A stretch of 64,000 nucleotides of DNA. Origin: Lysobacter solisilvae (GTDB lineage Bacteria; Pseudomonadota; Gammaproteobacteria; Xanthomonadales; Xanthomonadaceae). Numbering within the stretch: the stretch's first letter is position 1; the number at the start of each line of letters is the position of its first letter. Both the position numbers and the translations under genes were made by a program. The notes beneath the pieces were generated by a model that worked only from the letters and a program-made list of their open reading frames with translations, did no database searches and was not told the origin of the DNA. Below, in pieces: positions 1 through 7,538 of the stretch. The stretch covers positions 2,852,001 to 2,916,000 of the forward strand of contig NZ_CP071518.1 in the NCBI RefSeq assembly GCF_016613535.2, given 5' to 3'.

Positions 1-69
1 ACGACGCTGTTGCTGGGGCTGGTGCTGGTCTGGGCGGGCGCAAGGATGGGGCACGCGTGGCGCGGCTGA
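1..69 (+). CDS. C-terminal end of a membrane protein (partial)
   Basis: A reading frame enters the window already open and ends at the TGA at 67-69. Only 22 residues are visible, starting TTLLLGLVLVWAG and ending in the basic tail RMGHAWRG, which looks like the last transmembrane helix plus a short cytoplasmic tail. The stop shares one base with an ATG at 69, a TGATG junction typical of translational coupling, so this protein and the transporter that follows are probably co-transcribed. The family cannot be named from so few residues. Confidence 0.55.
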   Translation, partial: TTLLLGLVLVWAGARMGHAWRG

Positions 70-1244
70 TGGCGTCGCTGCGCGGCCTGCCCGGCACGGT
101 GTGGCTGCTGGGTGTGATCAGCCTGTTGAACGACGCGGCCAGCGAGATGGTGTACCCGCTGCTGCCCCTGTTCCTGGCGACGACCCTGGGCGCCGGGCCG
201 CGGGTGATCGGCCTGATCGAAGGACTGGCCGAGGCTGCCAGCAGCCTGCTCAAGCTGGTGTCGGGCGTGATTTCCGATCGCACGCGACGTGCCAAGCCAT
301 TCGTCGTGTGGGGCTACGGCGTGGCCGGTGTTGCGCGCACGTTGATCGCGGCGGCGACGGGCTGGTGGTTCGTGCTGGTCTGCCGGCTGGCCGACCGGAT
401 CGGCAAGGGCCTGCGCAGTTCTCCACGCGATGCGTTGCTGGGACGCGCGGTGAGTCCGCAGGAGCGCGGCCTGGCCTTCGGTTTCCATCGCGCCATGGAC
501 AACGCCGGCGCGGTGCTGGGGCCGCTCGCGGCCGCCGCCCTGCTGGCGGCGGGGCTGGAACTGCGCACCGTGTTCTGGTGCGCGGGAGTACCGGCACTGA
601 TGGTGCTGGTGCTGTCGTTCCGCGTCCGCGAGTCGGCGCCCCCAGCGGCTCCCGTCGCGCCGGCTACCCGCTTCAACTGGCATCTGCGGGAATTTCCGCC
701 GCGCTTCCGGCGCTACCTGCTGATCCTGGGCCTGTTCATGCTGGGCAACTCCTCCAACCTGTTCCTGATCCTGCGCGCGCGCGAGTTTGGCGTGCCGCAG
801 GCCCAGGTCCCCTTGATGTGGTCGCTGATGTCGCTGGTCGCGGCGCTGCTGCTGACCCCGCTGTCCGCGCTGTCCGACCGCGTCGGCCGGCGCCGGCTGA
901 TCCTCTCCGGCTGGGCGATCTACGCGGTGCTCTACCTCGTGCTGGCCCGGGGGGGATGGCCGACGTGGACGGTGTGGGGCGTGTTCGTCGCCTATGGCGT
1001 GTTCATTGCCGCCACCGAAGGCGCCGAGAAGGCGCTGGTGGCCGACCTGGTGCCGCCGGCGCAGTTGGGCACCGCGTTCGGTTGGTATCACCTCACGCTG
1101 GGCGTGACGCTGCTGCCGGCCTCGCTGCTGTTCGGCGTGTTCTGGGAATCGGTGTCGCCGGCGCTCGCTTTCGGCTTCGGTGCCGGCTGCGCCGTCGCCG
1201 CATCCCTGCTGCTCGCGTTCTGGCTGCCCGATCACGACGACTGA
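69..1244 (+). CDS. Major facilitator superfamily transporter
   Basis: A 391-residue, very hydrophobic protein with about twelve predicted membrane segments and a short central basic loop, the usual length and plan of an MFS permease. The N-terminal half shows the MFS-type loop motif near DRIGKGLRSSPRDALL after a conserved SEMVYPLLPLFL helix, and the second half repeats the pattern (LSDRVGRRRLILSGW). It acts in the inner membrane. The substrate cannot be told; related proteins are usually annotated only as MFS exporters. I prefer the ATG at 69 because it overlaps the stop of the preceding gene (TGATG); a GTG at 57 in the same frame is an alternative that would add four residues. The ligase gene follows after a 117-base gap. 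Confidence 0.85.
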   Translation: MASLRGLPGTVWLLGVISLLNDAASEMVYPLLPLFLATTLGAGPRVIGLIEGLAEAASSLLKLVSGVISDRTRRAKPFVVWGYGVAGVARTLIAAATGWWFVLVCRLADRIGKGLRSSPRDALLGRAVSPQERGLAFGFHRAMDNAGAVLGPLAAAALLAAGLELRTVFWCAGVPALMVLVLSFRVRESAPPAAPVAPATRFNWHLREFPPRFRRYLLILGLFMLGNSSNLFLILRAREFGVPQAQVPLMWSLMSLVAALLLTPLSALSDRVGRRRLILSGWAIYAVLYLVLARGGWPTWTVWGVFVAYGVFIAATEGAEKALVADLVPPAQLGTAFGWYHLTLGVTLLPASLLFGVFWESVSPALAFGFGAGCAVAASLLLAFWLPDHDD

Positions 1245-1361
1245 GCAGCACGGGCGGTCCGCCGGAAGCGGCGCCGCCGCCTAGGGACTTCACCGGCCCG
1301 GCACGGGCCATCGGCAAAGGTGATGCCGCGCCGACCGGCATCCGGCGTGAGGAGGGCGCCC

Positions 1362-3278
1362 ATGGGCCTGCAGCAACGCGAAGGCAAGTCCGACGTGCGG
1401 ATCGGTGCAGAACCCCGCCCGCGGCCGCCGCGCAGTGCGCGCGACGATCGGGAGCTTGCCGGCATCACCGGCGCGCGCCGCGCCCGCGCGCTCGGTTTCG
1501 TCGCGCCGATGCTGACCACCGCGGCGAAAGCGGCCCCCGACGGCCCGCAATGGCTGCACGAATGGAAATGGGATGGCTACCGGCTGGTTGCCGCGGTCTC
1601 CGCGTCAACCCCGCCGCGGCTGTGGTCACGCAACGGCCTTGCGTGGGAAGCGCGCGTGCCGGAGATCGCGACGGCGCTGGCGTCCCTGCACCGGACGGTC
1701 GTGCTGGATGGCGAACTCATCGCTGTCGACGAGCAGGGGCGCAGCGACTTCAACGCGCTGCAGCACGCGCTCAAGCAGGGGGAAACTTCCCAGTTGCGAT
1801 ATGCGGTCTTCGATCTCATGCGGCTGGATGACATCGACCTGACCGGCGTGCCGCTGGAAGTTCGCAAGGCCCTGCTGGAAAGCCTGGTGGCAGGCGCCGA
1901 TGCCCGCCTGTTCTACAGCGGGCATGTCACGGGGACCGGCCCGGCTGTCTTCGCCGAAGCCAGCGCGCGTGGCATGGAGGGCATCATCAGCAAGCGGCTG
2001 GGCAGCCCTTATCGCCACGGCCGCAGCACCGACTGGCTGAAGATCAAGGCGGTGGAAACCCGCGAGTTCGTCGTGGTGGGATACACGCCGCCCAAGGGCA
2101 GTCGCAAGGGCATCGGCGCATTCCTGCTGGCACAGCCAAGGCGCGGAAAACTGGTCTATGCCGGTCGCGTCGGCTCGGGGCTCACCGATGCCGTGCTCGA
2201 GCAACTGCCCGAAACGTTGGGGGCGCTGGAAACCGCGGCTCCGACGGTGCCGTTGCCGGCGCATACGCCGCTGCCGGCGGGACGGGTCCGGTGGCTGCGG
2301 CCGCAGCTGGTGGCCGAAGTGGTGTTCCGCGGCTGGGGCAAGGAGGGCTTGCTGCGACAGGCCTCGTTCCTGCGGCTGCGGCCTGACCACAAGGCCTCGC
2401 CGGCGCTCGAACAACCCGCGCCGCTGGTCAAGCTGACCAGTCCGGCGCGCGTGGTGTATCCCGACATCGGTGCCACCAAGCAGCAGGTGTTCGACTATTA
2501 CCTTTCCGTGGGCGATCGCGTGCTGGCGGAAGTCGCGGGCAGGCTGCTGTCGATCGTGCGCTGTCCCGATGGCATCGCCGGCCCCCGCTTCTTCCAGAAG
2601 CACGCCGGACCCGGCTTCGGCGAGGCGGTGCGACGCATGCGGATCCGCGAGGCTGACGGGGACCAGGCGGAATACTTCTACATCGACGACATCGCGGGCC
2701 TGATGAACCTGGTGCAGATGAATGCGATCGAATTCCACCCGTGGGGTTCGCAGGTGGACGCGCTCGAGCGTCCCGACAGATTGATCTTCGACCTGGATCC
2801 GGATCCCTCCATCACCTGGCCCCAGGTGAAGCGGGCGGCCGTGGAACTGCGCGACGAACTGGCAGCCCTAGGGCTGTCGTCCTGGCCACGACTGTCAGGC
2901 GGGAAGGGCGTGCATGTGGTTGTGCCACTGGCGCCGCGCGCGGACTGGGACGCTGCCCGGGAATTCTGCGGCCGCTTCGCCACCGCCATGTCACTCAAGG
3001 CGCCTGACCGTTACGTGGGCACGATGAGCAAGGCCAAGCGTAGCGGGCGGATCTTCATCGACTGGCTGCGCAATGCGCGCGGCGCGACCAGTGTCGCCGG
3101 CTGGTCGCTGCGCGCGCGCGCCGGCGCGCCGGCGGCGTTGCCGGTGGAATGGGACGAACTGGCCCGCATCCGGCGCCCGGACCGCTACTCGATCCGTGAC
3201 GCCGCGTCGCGGCCGTTGCCGGCATTCATCGCCGACCTCATCGCACGCGCGCCACCGTTGCCGACGCCGCGCGGCTGA
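1362..3278 (+). CDS. ligD: ATP-dependent DNA ligase D (ligase plus polymerase domains)
   Basis: A 638-residue LigD-type repair protein. The ligase domain comes first: the nucleotidyl-binding motif EWKWDGYR puts the adenylated lysine at about residue 69, followed by LDGEL, GMEGIISKR and DWLKIK, the later nucleotidyl-transferase motifs. The primase/polymerase domain fills about residues 356-630 and shows the acidic metal motif FDLDPD near residue 475 and the SGGKGVHV motif. In the family these enzymes act with Ku in non-homologous end joining. The N-terminal 3'-phosphoesterase domain found in many LigD proteins is absent, and no ku gene is visible nearby. ATG 1362 is chosen because GAGGAG lies just upstream; an in-frame ATG at 1320 has no such site. 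Confidence 0.93.
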   Translation: MGLQQREGKSDVRIGAEPRPRPPRSARDDRELAGITGARRARALGFVAPMLTTAAKAAPDGPQWLHEWKWDGYRLVAAVSASTPPRLWSRNGLAWEARVPEIATALASLHRTVVLDGELIAVDEQGRSDFNALQHALKQGETSQLRYAVFDLMRLDDIDLTGVPLEVRKALLESLVAGADARLFYSGHVTGTGPAVFAEASARGMEGIISKRLGSPYRHGRSTDWLKIKAVETREFVVVGYTPPKGSRKGIGAFLLAQPRRGKLVYAGRVGSGLTDAVLEQLPETLGALETAAPTVPLPAHTPLPAGRVRWLRPQLVAEVVFRGWGKEGLLRQASFLRLRPDHKASPALEQPAPLVKLTSPARVVYPDIGATKQQVFDYYLSVGDRVLAEVAGRLLSIVRCPDGIAGPRFFQKHAGPGFGEAVRRMRIREADGDQAEYFYIDDIAGLMNLVQMNAIEFHPWGSQVDALERPDRLIFDLDPDPSITWPQVKRAAVELRDELAALGLSSWPRLSGGKGVHVVVPLAPRADWDAAREFCGRFATAMSLKAPDRYVGTMSKAKRSGRIFIDWLRNARGATSVAGWSLRARAGAPAALPVEWDELARIRRPDRYSIRDAASRPLPAFIADLIARAPPLPTPRG

Positions 3279-3281
3279 GGA

Positions 3282-3611
3282 TCAATGCGTGCGGTCCGTG
3301 TCGGCGGACCCGGGTTGGGGGAATTCGCGCGTCAGCGTGTCCATCCCGACGTTGTCACCCCCGGCCTGGGGTGCGAGCATGACGCCCTGGCCATCGGCCA
3401 GTTCCACCGGGCGACCGGCGCGACGGCTGGCCGAGCGTGCCAGGCCACCCCGGCGGCCCGCTTCGCGGGCCTCATCCGCGTCGAACTCGTGGGCGTTGCC
3501 ACTGCGATGTGCGGCGCGACCACCCATGCTGGCGATGGCCCGCTGCTTTTCCGCGTCCATGGCCGCGAAGCCGCGCGCGCGAGGGGTTCCGGTTTGGCTG
3601 CGGTGAGGCAT
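3282..3611 (-). CDS. KGG-type stress-induced protein
   Basis: A 109-residue, small, charged and glycine-rich protein. The segment FAAMDAEKQRAIASMGG followed by a second copy around EAREAGRRGG matches the short KGG repeats of the con-10/YciG general-stress family, in which each repeat resembles a DxxKqreIAskGG unit. The biochemical role of the family is unclear. The C-terminal 45 residues have no recognisable domain. I chose the ATG at 3611 because GGAGATAG sits about seven bases before it; an upstream in-frame ATG at 3629 lacks a good ribosome site. The gene is convergent with ligD, with three bases between the stops. Its place among repair and stress genes fits a stress role by association only. 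Confidence 0.75.
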   Translation of the reverse strand: MPHRSQTGTPRARGFAAMDAEKQRAIASMGGRAAHRSGNAHEFDADEAREAGRRGGLARSASRRAGRPVELADGQGVMLAPQAGGDNVGMDTLTREFPQPGSADTDRTH

Positions 3612-3662
3612 GACGCTATCTCCGGTCATCGCCGTGCCTGCGCATCCTGCGCCGGCAGCGGC

Positions 3663-4262
3663 TCACTTGGGGAAGACCAGCCGTGGGTCCAGGGTGAACG
3701 GCTGCACCTGCATCACCGTCAGGCGGCTGATGCGTGGGTGGTCGGGATTGATCAACAGGTTGAGCGAAGCCTCGCAGAGCACGCTGGGCAGGGCCAGCGC
3801 CACGGCTTCCGCGCGCTGGATCCACGCGTCGCCGAACGCGCGGACCTCGTCGCGATACGGGCACTCGCGCCAGCGCGGCGGCAGTGGCCCCGGGGTGGCG
3901 ATGTCCTCGGCGGGCAGCCGCGCATGCGCGATCACCAGGTCCTGCGCGTGTTCATCCTCCACGTGCGCCAGATATTCCAGGACCGCACCGGCGGGTGTGC
4001 GCGCGGCATAGATTGCGGCGGTGCCTGGAGTGGTCCATCGCCCGCCGGACTGGTTGCGCTCTCGCGTGAAAGCACCCACGGCATCCGCCGCAGGGACGAC
4101 CCGGTACACCTCGGCCAGCGCCGAGGTCGGGTCATGTAGCTGACTGGGCGAGTTGCCAACCGAAATCGCGGTGTTCGCCGCGGCGCCGGTAGCGGAAAAA
4201 TTGTCCGCCAACCCGCGTTCGAAATCGCTCTGGAGTTCCGAGGCAGCCGAATCGGGATGCAT
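3663..4262 (-). CDS. RES-domain protein (NAD+-degrading toxin family)
   Basis: A 199-residue protein. From about residue 50 it has the RES domain order: an early arginine (VYRVVPA), then GGRWTTPGTAAIYAA, the acidic LEYLAH helix, LPSVL, LLINPDHP and the C-terminal FTLDPRL. RES proteins such as MbcT and ParT degrade or modify NAD+ (or ADP-ribosylate) and are normally neutralised by an upstream Xre/MbcA antitoxin with a DUF2384 fold. Here the 50 residues before the domain show no helix-turn-helix, and the 230 bases upstream contain no convincing antitoxin gene. It could be a stand-alone RES enzyme or a toxin whose partner lies elsewhere. The family assignment is fairly safe; the toxin role is inference. 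Confidence 0.72.
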   Translation of the reverse strand: MHPDSAASELQSDFERGLADNFSATGAAANTAISVGNSPSQLHDPTSALAEVYRVVPAADAVGAFTRERNQSGGRWTTPGTAAIYAARTPAGAVLEYLAHVEDEHAQDLVIAHARLPAEDIATPGPLPPRWRECPYRDEVRAFGDAWIQRAEAVALALPSVLCEASLNLLINPDHPRISRLTVMQVQPFTLDPRLVFPK

Positions 4263-4364
4263 GGAGCGTCGTGCAATGGGAACTGACGGATCAGCTTAGA
4301 TGATGATGGATAAGGTGAAGTGAAGCCCTCAGCCAGCACGCGGAAAAACAGGGGAAATTTTCAC

Positions 4365-4392
4365 TTGGAATGAAAACCCGCTCCCCTATGGT
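4365..4392 (+). promoter_or_regulatory. Possible sigma-70-like promoter for the BON gene
   Basis: TTGGAA at 4365-4370 and TATGGT at 4387-4392 are spaced by 16 bases, about 100 bases upstream of the BON gene start. The match is partial and the surrounding stretch is unusually AT-rich for this window. No transcription data support it. Confidence 0.35.
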
Positions 4393-4494
4393 GCGGCAAC
4401 GGCTTGCTGTTTCGACGCGGCCGCAGGTACAGGCTGGCACGCGCCTTGCCAGCCTTGGACCCACTACCCCGACGCACAGGCAGGAGGGCAATCA

Positions 4495-5931
4495 GTGCGT
4501 GATTCCAACATTGGCAACGAACTGAAAGACGTCGCGCATGAAGTCATGCGCTTTGGCGAGCGATGCGTGCAGGCAGGCCGCACGTGGCTCAATGAAAGGA
4601 GGGATGAAATGAACAATCGCAACAACGAAGATCGTGGCGACTATGGCTCCGGTCAACGTGGGCAACACAGCGAACAGACGCGGTCCGATGGACCTTCCGC
4701 ACGGTATGCAGGCGCCAGGCAGGGCTCGGGGCAGGGCGCTTCCAGCCAGCAGTACTCCAACCAGCAATATTCCAACCCGCAATACTCCAGCCCGGACTAT
4801 TCCGAATCCGAAGTGTCCGACCAGAATCTGCGCGGTGGCCGCGGCCAGCCGATGAACCGCAATCGCGGCGAGTACTACGGCGGTGCGCAGTTCAACGAGC
4901 GCTCGCAGAGTGCCGGATGGGATCAGGACGGCGGGAGCGAATGGAGCTATGAGGGCGGTCCAGAGCGGTTCGGATCGTCGGGTTACAGCGAGGGCAACCT
5001 GCGGGCCTCGGGCGCCTATCAGGGCGAGTACTCGCAGTCCAACCGCCAGAACGTGCAGCAGTATGGCCGCCAGGCGTACGGCCAGGGCCGGGGTCAGGAA
5101 AATTACGGCATGCAGCGCGGCCAGTACGGGCGCGAGCAGTCAGGCGCCAGTGATTACTACGGTGGGCGCCAGGGATTCGGCTCCCAGGCCGGCTATGGGA
5201 GCGAGTACAACACGTACGGCCGCAACCAGGGCTATGGCGAAGCGTCCGGCTATACGCGCCAGCAGAACTTCGGTCCGCGTGGGACTTCGGGCATTGGCCG
5301 CAATCCGCAGGGCGGCAGCTTCTATGGCGGCGAGAGTTCGGGATCCGGCGGCCGTGGGCCGCTGTACGCAAGCCAGGACTACCAGGACGAGGGCGAGATG
5401 TCCGGCTATCGGGGCGGTCGCGAGCTGGGCACGCAGGAGATCGGCAGCCGCGCCTCGGGGCGGTATGGGACCGAGCCCGGGCAGTACGGGTACGGCGGAT
5501 ATGGCCTCGGGACACGGGGCTACCGCGGCGTCGGTCCGAAAAACTACATGCGTTCCGACGAGCGCCTGATGGAGGAGATCAACGAACGCCTGACCGATGA
5601 CGACGACCTCGACGCCAGCGACATCTCCGTGCGCGTCGCCGATTGCAAGGTCACGCTGGAAGGTACGGTCGACCAGCGCTGGATGAAGCACCGCGCCGAA
5701 GACATCGCCGACGCCTGCAGCGGCGTGAAGGAGGTCGACAACCGGATCACCGTGTCCTCGGCGTCGCGCGACCTGGGTGCGTCGTCGCGTGCGCAGTCGA
5801 GGACCAGCGGCAGCCGCACGACTGCGGGCGCCGCATCCGGCACTTCGGCAACCGGTGCTACCGGAACAAGCACGACTGGAGCGTCAACGACGGGCACCCA
5901 GAACCCGCCAGGTTCAATCGGTACACACTAG
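4495..5931 (+). CDS. BON-domain protein with long Gly/Tyr/Gln-rich repeat region
   Basis: A protein of up to 478 residues. The first 38 residues are helical and charged. Residues of about 45-350 are low complexity, rich in Gly, Tyr, Gln, Ser and Arg, with short repeats such as QQYSN/PQYSS and many YGxGG or GYG units. The C-terminal part (about 350-425) is a BON domain (ERLTDDDDLDASDISVRV, then VTLEGTVDQRWMKHRAEDIA), a fold thought to bind membranes or cell-envelope surfaces; a Thr/Ser-rich tail follows. There is no signal peptide. Two in-frame starts both have good ribosome sites: GTG 4495 after AGGAGGG, and ATG 4609 after AAGGAGG with a six-base spacer. Either or both may be used. The function is unknown; a stress or envelope role is a guess. 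Confidence 0.75.
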   Translation: MRDSNIGNELKDVAHEVMRFGERCVQAGRTWLNERRDEMNNRNNEDRGDYGSGQRGQHSEQTRSDGPSARYAGARQGSGQGASSQQYSNQQYSNPQYSSPDYSESEVSDQNLRGGRGQPMNRNRGEYYGGAQFNERSQSAGWDQDGGSEWSYEGGPERFGSSGYSEGNLRASGAYQGEYSQSNRQNVQQYGRQAYGQGRGQENYGMQRGQYGREQSGASDYYGGRQGFGSQAGYGSEYNTYGRNQGYGEASGYTRQQNFGPRGTSGIGRNPQGGSFYGGESSGSGGRGPLYASQDYQDEGEMSGYRGGRELGTQEIGSRASGRYGTEPGQYGYGGYGLGTRGYRGVGPKNYMRSDERLMEEINERLTDDDDLDASDISVRVADCKVTLEGTVDQRWMKHRAEDIADACSGVKEVDNRITVSSASRDLGASSRAQSRTSGSRTTAGAASGTSATGATGTSTTGASTTGTQNPPGSIGTH

Positions 5932-5939
5932 GCAGCAAG

Positions 5940-5966
5940 GGGCCGCGCGCGTGCTGCGCGCGGCCC
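5940..5966 (+). terminator. GC-rich hairpin after the BON gene
   Basis: An 11-bp perfect stem (GGGCCGCGCGC paired with its complement) closes a five-base loop, starting nine bases after the BON stop codon. It lacks a strong T-run (only TGCTTC follows), so termination is plausible rather than certain. It lies between two convergent genes and could serve both. Confidence 0.6.
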
Positions 5967-6046
5967 TGCTTCAGAGTCAAGGGGCGCGGCTGGCAACTTT
6001 CTGCCAGCGGCGGCGCCTGGGGAGCTGCGCAAGTGATCGCTGGATT

Positions 6047-6478
6047 TCAGTTGGCGGTGGAATGTGCGCGTCCGTTGCCAGATCTGGGTCCGCGCGGATC
6101 GTTGAGGGGCAGGTCGCCACGCAGGGCGGCGTCCAGCAGCGCCTCGATCTGGTCGATGCGATAGGGCTTGGGGACGATCGGGTGGTGTCGGAACGCACTG
6201 GACAGGCCGCCTGCGCCACGCGCGGAGGCGAAGAAGAAGGGAACTTCCATCGCGCGGAGCTTTTCGGCGACCGGATAGACCTCGTCGTCGCCCAGGTTGA
6301 TGTCCAGCATGGCCGCATCGAAGCGTTCGCGCGCCACGGCCGCCATTGCACCCTGCAGCGTATCGGCGTGGGTGACCACGTAACCGGTATCGTGCAACAA
6401 GTCCTGCACCATCGCGGCCAGGAGGGGTTCGTCCTCCACCAGCAGGATGTTGCGGCTTTTTCCGATGGCTTTGCCCAT
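6047..6478 (-). CDS. Single-domain response regulator
   Basis: A 143-residue receiver domain without an output domain. The phosphorylation pocket is present: acidic pair in ILLVEDE, phospho-acceptor Asp in AAMLDINLG, the switch region FFFASARG and the KP lysine in PIVPKPY. Such proteins pass phosphate or bind partners. The kinase partner is not adjacent; the gene stands alone between a convergent BON gene and a co-directional hydrolase gene. The ATG at 6478 has GGAGGAG immediately upstream. The last 25 residues are basic and probably disordered. Similar stand-alone receivers are common in Xanthomonadaceae; no specific pathway can be named. Confidence 0.82.
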   Translation of the reverse strand: MGKAIGKSRNILLVEDEPLLAAMVQDLLHDTGYVVTHADTLQGAMAAVARERFDAAMLDINLGDDEVYPVAEKLRAMEVPFFFASARGAGGLSSAFRHHPIVPKPYRIDQIEALLDAALRGDLPLNDPRGPRSGNGRAHSTAN

Positions 6479-6604
6479 CACTCCTCCAACCGATGCCTTT
6501 GACGCATTGTGCGGAGGCGGGGTGTCGCGACAGGGTGGAGGTGAAAGCCGGCGTTCATGCATGTGCCGACGATGTCGACAGGAACGATGACGGCAATCGA
6601 TCGC

Positions 6605-7396
6605 TCAGCGCTCTCCTGCCACCGAGGCGGAGCTGCCGGCCGCTCGAAGCAGGATGTCGTTCATGGCCGGCGACCACACCGACCAGGTGTGCCCGCCCTT
6701 GCGTACGAGCACCTGCTCGGCAGGCAAAGCGGGCAGGAGGAAGGGCATGGCCCTGCTCAGGCGGTCGTCCTCGCCGTAAGCCAGCCAGACGCGGCGCGCC
6801 GATGCGGGCCGTTGTGTCCAGCCCTGGATGTGACGCCACAGTTCGTGTTGCCAGGTGTCGGCGGTGATCGGCTGTGGGGGGCCGGCGTCCCAGGAGGCCA
6901 CGCCGCCGGCATGGTCGATCTCCGCGATCATGGAAGTTTCGCCGAGGTAAGGCGCCAGCAGGATCAGGCCGTCGAGTTCGTCGGGGTAATGCGCGTCATA
7001 CAGCATCGTGCCCATGCCGCCCATGGAAGCGCCCGCCAGCCAGATCTCCTGATAGCCGCGCGTGCGCGCTGGGAGGACGACTTCCGAACGCAGGCGCTGC
7101 ACCGCGATTCCCTGCCGGTAGTACGGCATGGTCAGTGCAGCCAGCACCACGTCCGCGTCGGGCCAGGCCGATTGCACGGACTGCACGATGCCGCTGCCGC
7201 GCAGGGCCTCCAGGTCGTCCGCCCGGCCCGGGAGGACGATCACCAGCCGGGTGGGCTTCTGCGGGGCGGTGATCAACGCGGTGGGTATGGGCTGGCTTGC
7301 ATCGCCGCGCGCGGCGCAGCCGGACAGCGCCGCCAACATGGACGCGACCATGACGACAGGCAGGATCCGGCACAGGCTTGCGCGGAAGGAGGTCAT
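6605..7396 (-). CDS. Alpha/beta hydrolase, predicted lipoprotein
   Basis: A 263-residue protein. The N-terminus is a signal peptide ending in a lipobox-like LSGC (about residues 24-27), so the protein is probably lipid-anchored outside the inner membrane. The rest is an alpha/beta-hydrolase fold: nucleophile elbow GASMGG (Ser near residue 122), acid in GEDDR (near 208) and His in KGGHTW (near 233), with VIVLPGRADD early in the fold at the oxyanion position. This suggests an esterase, lipase or peptidase; the substrate is unknown. The ATG at 7396 is chosen because it starts the signal peptide; a TTG nine codons upstream would bury it. The gene is divergent from the photolyase gene. Confidence 0.78.
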   Translation of the reverse strand: MTSFRASLCRILPVVMVASMLAALSGCAARGDASQPIPTALITAPQKPTRLVIVLPGRADDLEALRGSGIVQSVQSAWPDADVVLAALTMPYYRQGIAVQRLRSEVVLPARTRGYQEIWLAGASMGGMGTMLYDAHYPDELDGLILLAPYLGETSMIAEIDHAGGVASWDAGPPQPITADTWQHELWRHIQGWTQRPASARRVWLAYGEDDRLSRAMPFLLPALPAEQVLVRKGGHTWSVWSPAMNDILLRAAGSSASVAGER

Positions 7397-7538
7397 GGGG
7401 TCGTCTCGATCTGGGTCCGGCAATCATGGCTGCGTGCACGTGAAGATCACGCGGCATCGCCGCGCATTCGCTGCATCGGCGGAATGCGCGGCCGCGGCTA
7501 TCATCGCCCGCAACCTGTCCCGGCCGAACCAACCCCCG

